Assembly (NCBI GenBank): GCA_930367205.1
Contig: OV884015.1
Span: forward strand, 2,108,001-2,172,000
DNA length: 64,000 nt
Reading direction: 5' to 3'
Origin: Acanthosoma haemorrhoidale
Taxonomy: Eukaryota; Arthropoda; Insecta; Hemiptera; Acanthosomatidae
The notes beneath the pieces were generated by a model. The model worked only from the letters and a program-made list of their open reading frames with translations, had not been told where the DNA came from and searched no databases. The stretch's first letter is position 1; every line of letters begins with the position of its first letter. A program made the position numbers and the translations under genes. This document shows positions 56,036 through 64,000 of this stretch, one piece after another.

Positions 56036-58356
56036 CATACGATCATATCACGTGATAGAATGAGTGCCAATGATACAGCACACAATTATATTCGACATCA
56101 TTCATGTTGTATTCATTCGTAACTTAGATCATACGATCGTATCACGTGATACAATAAGTTCAAATGATGCGGTACACAATCATATTCGACATCATTTGAT
56201 GTTATATTTACTCGTATCTTTTCTCATACGATCGTATCACGTGAAACAATGAGTGCTAATGATACATTATACAATCATATTCAACATCATTTGATGTTAT
56301 CTTCACTCGTAACTTTCATCATACGATCGTATCACGTGATACAATGAGTGCCAATGATACGGTACACTATCATATTCGACATCATTTGATGTTATATTCA
56401 CTCTTGGCTTCAATCATACGATCGTATCACGTGATATAATGAGTGGCAATGATGCGGTACACTATCATAATCGACATCATCTGATGTTATTGATACGGTA
56501 TACCAGCATGGTTGACATCATTTAATGTTATATTCACTCGTAAGTTTAATCATACGATCGTATCACGTGATACAATGAGTGTTAATGATACATTATACAA
56601 TCATATTCAACATCATTTGATGTTATCTTCACTCGTAACTTTCATCATACGATCGTATCACGTGATACAATGAGTGCCAATGATACGGTACACTATCATA
56701 ATCGACATCATCTGATGTTATTGATACGGTATACCAGCATGGTTGACACCATTTAATGTTATATTCACTCGTAAGTTTAAACATACGATCGTATCACGTG
56801 ATACAATGAGTGCCAATAATACATTATACAATGTATGTAATATTCATAACATACAGTATACAATATGTTATATTCACTGGTACCATGAATCATACGATCG
56901 TATCACGTGATACCATGAGTGCTAATGATTAGGCACACTATCATATTTGACATCATCTGATGTTATTGATATGGTATACGAGCATGTTTGACATCATTTA
57001 ATGTTATATTAACTCGTAAGTTTAATCATACGATCATATCACGTAAAACAATGAGTGCCAATGATACATTATACAATCATATTCAACATCATTTGATGTT
57101 ATATTCACTCGTAACTTGAATCATACGATCGTATCACGTGATACTATGAGTGTCAATAATTAGGCACACTATCTTATTTGACATCATTAGATGTTATATT
57201 CACTCGTAACTTTAATCATACGATCATATCACGTGATACAATGAGTGCTACTGATACAGCACACAATCATATTTGACATCATTTGATGTTATGTTCACTC
57301 GTAACTTGAATCATACGATTGTATCACGTGATACCATGAGTGCTAATGATTAGGCACAAAATCATATTCGACATATTTTGATGTTATGTTCACGCGAAAC
57401 TTTAATTATACGATCATATCACGTGATTGAATGAGTGCCAATGATATGACACACAATCATATTCGACATCATTTGATGTTATATTCACTCGTAACTTGAA
57501 TCATACGATTGTATCACGTGATACAATGAGTGCTAATAATACAGCACACAATCATATTCGACATCATTTGATGTTATATTCACTCGTAACTTGAATCATA
57601 CGACCGTATCACGTGATTGAATGAATGCCAATGATATGGCACACAATCATATTCGACATCATTTGATGTTATATTCACTGGTACCATGAATCATACGATC
57701 GTATCACGTGATACCATGAGTGCTAATGATACAGCACACAATCTTATTCGACATTATTTGATGTTATATTCACTCGTAACTTGAATCACACGATCGTATC
57801 ACGTGATACAATGAGTTCAAATGATACGGTACACAATCATATTTGACATCATTTGATGTTATGTTCACTCGTAACTTGAATCATACGATTGTATCACGTG
57901 ATACAATGAGTGCTAATGATACAGCACACAATCATAATCGACATCATTTGATGTTATATTCACTCGTAACTAGTATCATACGACCGTATCACGTGATTGA
58001 ATGAGTGCCAATGATATATCACAAAATCATATTCGACATCATTTGATGTTATATTCACTAGTACCATGAATCTTACGATCGTATAACGTGATACCATGAG
58101 TGCTAATGATTAGGCACACTATCTTATTCAACATCATTTAATGTTATATTCACTCGTAACTTTAATCATACGATCGTATCACGTGATTGAATAAGTGCTA
58201 ATGATATGGCACACAATCATATTCGACATCATCTGATGTTATATTCACTCGTAACTTGAATCATACGATTGTATCACGTGATAAAATGAGTGCTAATGAT
58301 TAAGCACACTATCTTATTCGACATCATTTGATGTTATATTCACTCGTAACTTTAAT
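56036..58356. repeat. 2321-bp HOR copy 17 (class B; second of super-unit 2)
   Basis: Class B. Shares AATCGACATCATCTG (56,700) with copy 7. Private GAATGAGTGCCAATGATATA at about 57,999, where others read GAATGAATGCC. Confidence 0.95.
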
Positions 58357-60677
58357 CATACGATCATATCACGTGATAGAATGAGTGCCAATGATACAGC
58401 ACACAATTATATTCGACATCATTCATGTTGTATTCATTCGTAACTTAAATCATACGATCGTATCACGTGATACAATAAGTTCAAATGATGCGGTACACAA
58501 TCATATTCGACATCATTTGATGTTATATTTACTCGTATCTTTTCTCATACGATCGTATCACGTGAAACAATGAGTGCTAATGATACATTATACAATCATA
58601 TTCAACATCATTTGATGTTATCTTCACTCGTAACTTTCATCATACGACCGTATCACGTGATACAATGAGTGCCAATGATACGGTACACTATCATATTCGA
58701 CATCATTTGATGTTATATTCACTCTTGGCTTCAATCATACGATCGTATCACGTGATATAATGAGTGGCAATGATGCGGTACACTATCATAATCGACATCA
58801 TCTGATGTTATTGATACGGTATACCAGCATGGTTGACATCATTTAATGTTATATTCACTCGTAAGTTTAATCATACGATCGTATCACGTGATACAATGAG
58901 TGTTAATGATACATTATACAATCATATTCAACATCATTTGATGTTATCTTCACTCGTAACTTTCATCATACGATCGTATCACGTGATACAATGAGTGCCA
59001 ATGATACGGTACACTATCATAATCGAAATCATCTGGTGTTATTGATACGGTATACCAGCATGGTTGACACCATTTAATGTTATATTCACTCGTAAGTTTA
59101 AACATACGATCGTATCACGTGATACAATGAGTGCCAATAATACATTATACAATGTATGTAATATTCATAACATACAGTATACAATATGTTATATTCACTG
59201 GTACCATGAATCATACGATCGTATCACGTGATACCATGAGTGCTAATGATTAGGCACACTATCATATTTGACATCATCTGATGTTATTGATATGGTATAC
59301 GAGCATGTTTGACATCATTTAATGTTATATTAACTCGTAAGTTTAATCATACGATCATATCACGTAAAACAATGAGTGCCAATGATACATTATACAATCA
59401 TATTCAACATCATTTGATGTTATATTCACTCGTAACTTGAATCATACGATTGTATCACGTGATACTATGAGTGTCAATAATTAGGCACACTATCTTATTT
59501 GACATCATTAGATGTTATATTCACTCGTAACTTTAATCATACGATCATATCACGTGATACAATGAGTGCTACTGATACAGCACACAATCATATTTGACAT
59601 CATTTGATGTTATGTTCACTCGTAACTTGAATCATACGATTGTATCACGTGATACCATGAGTGCTAATGATTAGGCACAAAATCATATTCGACATATTTT
59701 GATGTTATGTTCACGCGAAACTTTAATTATACGATCATATCACGTGATTGAATGAGTGCCAATGATATGACACACAATCATATTCGACATCATTTGATGT
59801 TATATTCACTCGTAACTTGAATCATACGATTGTATCACGTGATACAATGAGTGCTAATAATACAGCACACAATCATATTCGACATCATTTGATGTTATAT
59901 TCACTCGTAACTTGAATCATACGATGGTATCACGTGATACAATGAGTGCCAATGATACGGCACACTATCATATTCGACATCATTTGATGCTATATTTACT
60001 CGTAACTTTAATCATACGATCGTATCACGTGAAACAACGAGTGCTAATGATACAGCACACTATCATATTCCACATCATTTGATGTTATGTTCACGCGAAA
60101 CTTTAATCATACAATCATATCACGTGATTGAATGAGTGCCAATGATATAGTACACTATCATATTCGACATCATTTGATGTTATGTTCACCCGAAACTTCA
60201 ATCATACGATTGTATCACGTGATACAATGAGTGCTAATGATACAGCACACAATCATATTCGACATCATTTGATGTTATATTCACTCGTAACTAGTATCAT
60301 ACGACCGTATCACGTGATTGAATGAATGCCAATGATATATCACAAAATCATATTCGACATCATTTGATGTTATATTCACTAGTACCATGAATCTTACGAT
60401 CGTATAACGTGATACCATGAGTGCTAATGATTAGGCACACTATCTTATTCAACATCATTTAATGTTATATTCACTCGTAACTTTAATCATACGATCGTAT
60501 CACGTGATTGAATAAGTGCTAATGATATGGCACACAATCATATTCGACATCATCTGATGTTATATTCACTCGTAACTTGAATCATACGATTGTATCACGT
60601 GATAAAATGAGTGCTAATGATTAAGCACACTATCTTATTCGACATCATTTGATGTTATATTCACTCGTAACTTTAAT
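58357..60677. repeat. 2321-bp HOR copy 18 (class B/A recombinant; third of super-unit 2)
   Basis: Same B-to-A switch as copy 14 (here at about 59,921) and the same GATACAGCACACTATC change (60,048), both at exact 9284-bp offsets. Private CATACGATTGTATC at about 59,446. CTTAAATCAT marker variant present. Confidence 0.94.
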
Positions 60678-62220
60678 CATACGATCATATCACGTGATAG
60701 AATGAGTGCCAATGATACAGCACACAATTATATTCGACATCATTCATGTTGTATTCATTCGTAACTTAGATCATACGATCGTATCACGTGATACAATAAG
60801 TTCAAATGATGCGGTACACAATCATATTCGACATCATTTGATGTTATATTTACTCGTATCTTTTCTCATACGATCGTATCACGTGAAACAATGAGTGCTA
60901 ATGATACATTATACAATCATATTCAACATCATTTGATGTTATCTTCACTCGTAACTTTCATCATACGATCGTATCACGTGATACAATGAGTGCCAATGAT
61001 ACGGTACACTATCATATTCGACATCATTTGATGTTATATTCACTCTTGGCTTCAATCATACGATCGTATCACGTGATATAATGAGTGGCAATGATGCGGT
61101 ACACTATCATAATCGACATCATCTGATGTTATTGATACGGTATACCAGCATGGTTGACATCATTTAATGTTATATTCACTCGTAAGTTTAATCATACGAT
61201 CGTATCACGTGATACAATGAGTGTTAATGATACATTATACAATCATATTCAACATCATTTGATGTTATCTTCACTCGTAACTTTCATCATACGATCGTAT
61301 CACGTGATACAATGAGTGCCAATGATACGGTACACTATCATAATCGAAATCATCTGATGTTATTGATACGGTATACCAGCATGGTTGACACCATTTAATG
61401 TTATATTCACTCGTAAGTTTAAACATACGATCGTATCACGTGATACAATGAGTGCCAATAATAAATTATACAATGTATGTAATATTCATAACATACAGTA
61501 TACAATATGTTATATTCACTGGTACCATGAATCATACGATCGTATCACGTGATACCATGAGTGCTAATGATTAGGCACACTATCATATTTGACATCATCT
61601 GATGTTATTGATATGGTATACGAGCATGTTTGACATCATTTAATGTTATATTAACTCGTAAGTTTAATCATACGATCATATCACGTAAAACAATGAGTGC
61701 CAATGATACATTATACAATCATATTCAACATCATTTGATGTTATATTCACTCGTAACTTGAATCATACGATCGTATCACGTGATACTATGAGTGTCAATA
61801 ATTAGGCACACTATCTTATTTGACATCATTAGATGTTATATTCACTCGTAACTTTAATCATACGATCATATCACGTGATACAATGAGTGCTACTGATACA
61901 GCACACAATCATATTCGACATCATTTGATGTTATATTCACTCGTAACTTGAATCATACGATTGTATCACGTGATACAATGAGTGCTAATGATACAGCACA
62001 CAATCATATTCGACATCATTTGATGTTATATTCACTCGTAACTTAAATCATACGACCGTATCACGTGATTGAATGAATGCCAATGATATGGCACACAATC
62101 ATATTCGACATCATTTGATGTTATATTCACTGGTACCATGAATCATATGATCGTATCACGTGATACTATGAGTGCTAATGATACAGCACACAATCTTATT
62201 CGACATTATTTGATGTTATA
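60678..62220. repeat. Interrupted HOR copy 19 (class A; fourth of super-unit 2)
   Basis: Class A copy that runs normally through about monomer 15. At 62,221 it resets to the CTCTTGGCTTC monomer, equivalent to 61,039. Private variants: AATAAATTATAC (61,460) and CTTAAATCATACGACC (62,043). The reset step of 1182 bp equals eleven monomers (three of 136, one of 109, seven of 95). Confidence 0.93.
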
Positions 62221-63300
62221 TTCACTCTTGGCTTCAATCATACGATCGTATCACGTGATATAATGAGTGGCAATGATGCGGTACACTATCATAATCGACA
62301 TCATCTGATGTTATTGATACGGTATACCAGCATGGTTGACATCATTTAATGTTATATTCACTCGTAAGTTTAATCATACGATCGTATCACGTGATACAAT
62401 GAGTGTTAATGATACATTATACAATCATATTCAACATCATTTGATGTTATCTTCACTCGTAACTTTCATCATACGATCGTATCACGTGATACAAGGAGTG
62501 CCAATGATACGGTACACTATCATAATCGAAATCATCTGATGTTATTGATACGGTATACCAGCATGGTTGACACCATTTAATGTTATATTCACTCGTAAGT
62601 TTAATCATACGATCGTATCACGTGATACAATGAGTGCCAATAATACATTATACAATGTATGTAATATTCATAACATACAGTATACAATATGTTATATTCA
62701 CTGGTACCATGAATCATACGATCGTATCACGTGATACCATGAGTGCTAATGATTAGGCACACTATCATATTTGACATCATCTGATGTTATTGATACGGTA
62801 TACGAGCATGTTTGACATCATTTAATGTTATATTAACTCGTAAGTTTAATCATACGATCATATCACGTAAAACAATGAGTGCCAATGATACATTATACAA
62901 TCATATTCAACATCATTTGATGTTATATTCACTCGTAACTTGAATCATACGATCGTATCACGTGATACTATGAGTGTCAATAATTAGGCACACTATCTTA
63001 TTTGACATCATTAGATGTTATATTCACTCGTAACTTTAATCATACGATCATATCACGTGATACAATGAGTGCTACTGATACAGCACACAATCATATTCGA
63101 CATCATTTGATGTTATATTCACTCGTAACTTGAATCATACGATTGTATCACGTGATACAATGAGTGCTAATGATACAGCACACAATCATATTCGACATCA
63201 TTTGATGTTATATTCACTCGTAACTTGAATCATACGACCGTATCACGTGATTGAATGAATGCCAATGATATGGCACACAATCATATTCGACATCATTTGG
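62221..63300. repeat. Partial tandem copy of HOR monomers 5-14
   Basis: Repeats 61,039-62,118 in order with a few changes (ACAAGGAGTGCC at 62,491; AGTTTAATC at 62,600). It ends at about 63,300, where TTTGGTGTTATATTC joins monomers of the left-flank type (as at about 2708). The 67-codon frame at 62,336-62,539 exists only because of the G in ACAAGGAGTG and is not a gene. Confidence 0.92.
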
Positions 63301-64000
63301 TGTTATATTCACTCGTAACTTGAATCAACCGATCGTATCACGTGATACAATGAGTTCAAATGATATGGTACACAATCATATTTGACATCATTTGATGTTA
63401 TGTTCACTCGTAACTTGAATCATACGATCATATCACGTGATTGAATGAGTGCCAATGATATGACACACAATCATATTCGACATCATTTGATGTTATATTC
63501 ACTCTTGGCTTCAATCATACGATCGTATCACGTGAAACAACGAGTGCTAATGATACATTATACAATCATATTCAACATCATTTGATGTTATGTTCACGCG
63601 AAACTTTAATCATACAATCATATCACGTGATTGAATGAGTGCCAATGATATAGTACACTATCATATTCGACATCATTTGATGTTATGTTCACCCGAAACT
63701 TCAATCAATCGATCGTATCACGTGATTGAATGAGTGCCAATGATATGACACACAATCATATTCGACATCATTTGATGTTATATTCACTCGTAACTTGAAT
63801 CATACGATTGTAACACGTGATACAATGAGTTCAAATGATACGGTACACAATCATATTCCACATCATTTGATGTTATGTTTACTCGTAACTTTAATCATAC
63901 GATCGTATCACGTGATTGAATGAGTGCCAATGATATGGCACACAATCAAATTCGACATTATTTGGTGTTATATTCACTCGTAACTTGAATCACACGATCG
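63301..64000. repeat. Satellite A array, left-flank type monomers
   Basis: First a short stretch like 2708-2830 (TTGAATCAACCGATCG). Next come joins at about 63,429 and 63,503. From about 63,530 it is a copy of about 480-950 at a fixed offset of 63,050 (CGAGTGCTAA at 491 and 63,541; TCAAATGATACGGTACAC at 781 and 63,831). The regular HOR does not resume. Confidence 0.93.

Larger units (their letters stand above)
53715..62220. repeat. 9284-bp super-HOR, copy 2 (last unit interrupted)
   Basis: HOR copies 16-19 repeat the B, B, B/A, A order of copies 12-15 at an offset of 9284. The fourth unit is broken at 62,221. Private changes in each copy show that the two super-units have diverged a little since duplication. 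Confidence 0.8.

Noticed and set aside
10414..60894. A conserved 62-codon plus-strand frame repeated about 20 times (for example 22603-22791)
   Set aside because: It is the HOR marker region read in frame: the 94-bp monomer shifts phase and keeps the frame open for two monomers. It uses a GTG start in most copies, has no codon bias or ribosome-site context, and is as conserved as the non-coding repeat around it.
62336..62539. 67-codon plus-strand frame
   Set aside because: It is opened by single changes in the disordered HOR edge (ACAAGGAGTG in place of ACAATGAGTG). It is not a gene.
1..64000. CRISPR array (regular palindromic direct repeats)
   Set aside because: The whole 95-bp unit repeats; there are no unique spacers, leader or cas genes. 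The palindromes are part of a continuous satellite.

Overview
The window is non-coding satellite DNA from end to end. I found no credible gene, tRNA, rRNA, transposon or unique-sequence island. It is about 35% GC (counted on a typical monomer), and the dominant repeat is organised in higher-order repeats (HORs) of 95-bp monomers. This points to eukaryotic centromeric, pericentromeric or similar heterochromatin. The species cannot be named from the sequence. The monomer has about twice the CpG expected from its base composition, which argues against a genome where methylation has eroded CpG in this array.

Two unrelated satellite families are present. Satellite A (95-bp monomer) fills about 58 kb. 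It carries two overlapping perfect palindromes, ATACGATCGTAT and TATCACGTGATA, the second with a CACGTG core. Satellite B (97-98-bp monomer, A-tract rich, with a TAGCTCCTGCC box and a GTTCTCCTGATAC box) forms four blocks, all in the first 13.4 kb.

Layout: 1-1428 A; 1429-2434 B; 2435-3700 A; 3701-4512 B; 4513-5683 A; 5684-9037 B, including three near-identical 1075-bp HORs; 9038-12583 A; 12584-13396 B; 13397-14554 A. All four A-to-B junctions look the same, as do all four B-to-A junctions, so mixed A/B blocks were copied as units. About 2.7-5.2 kb recurs at 11.6-14.1 kb. Two long, irregular HOR-like units (14555-17538 and 17539-20253) lead into the main array. From 20254 to about 62220 satellite A is a regular array of a 23-monomer, 2321-bp HOR. 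There are 19 copies: 15 full length, one 22 bp short, two shortened by monomer deletion (1940 and 1370 bp) and one interrupted. Copies fall into two haplotype classes (here class A and class B) that differ over about 0.7 kb, plus two recombinants. From 44431 onward four copies repeat as a 9284-bp super-unit. After 62221 the order breaks down, and the last 0.5 kb matches positions about 481-950 at an offset of 63,050.

The most notable signal is the retention of CACGTG in 21 of 23 monomers of a fully read HOR unit, while the neighbouring CGATCG survives in 11 of 23. The sequence ATCACGTG also fits the yeast centromere CDEI consensus and general bHLH E-box sites. This suggests, but does not prove, a protein-binding satellite comparable in logic to CENP-B-box satellites.
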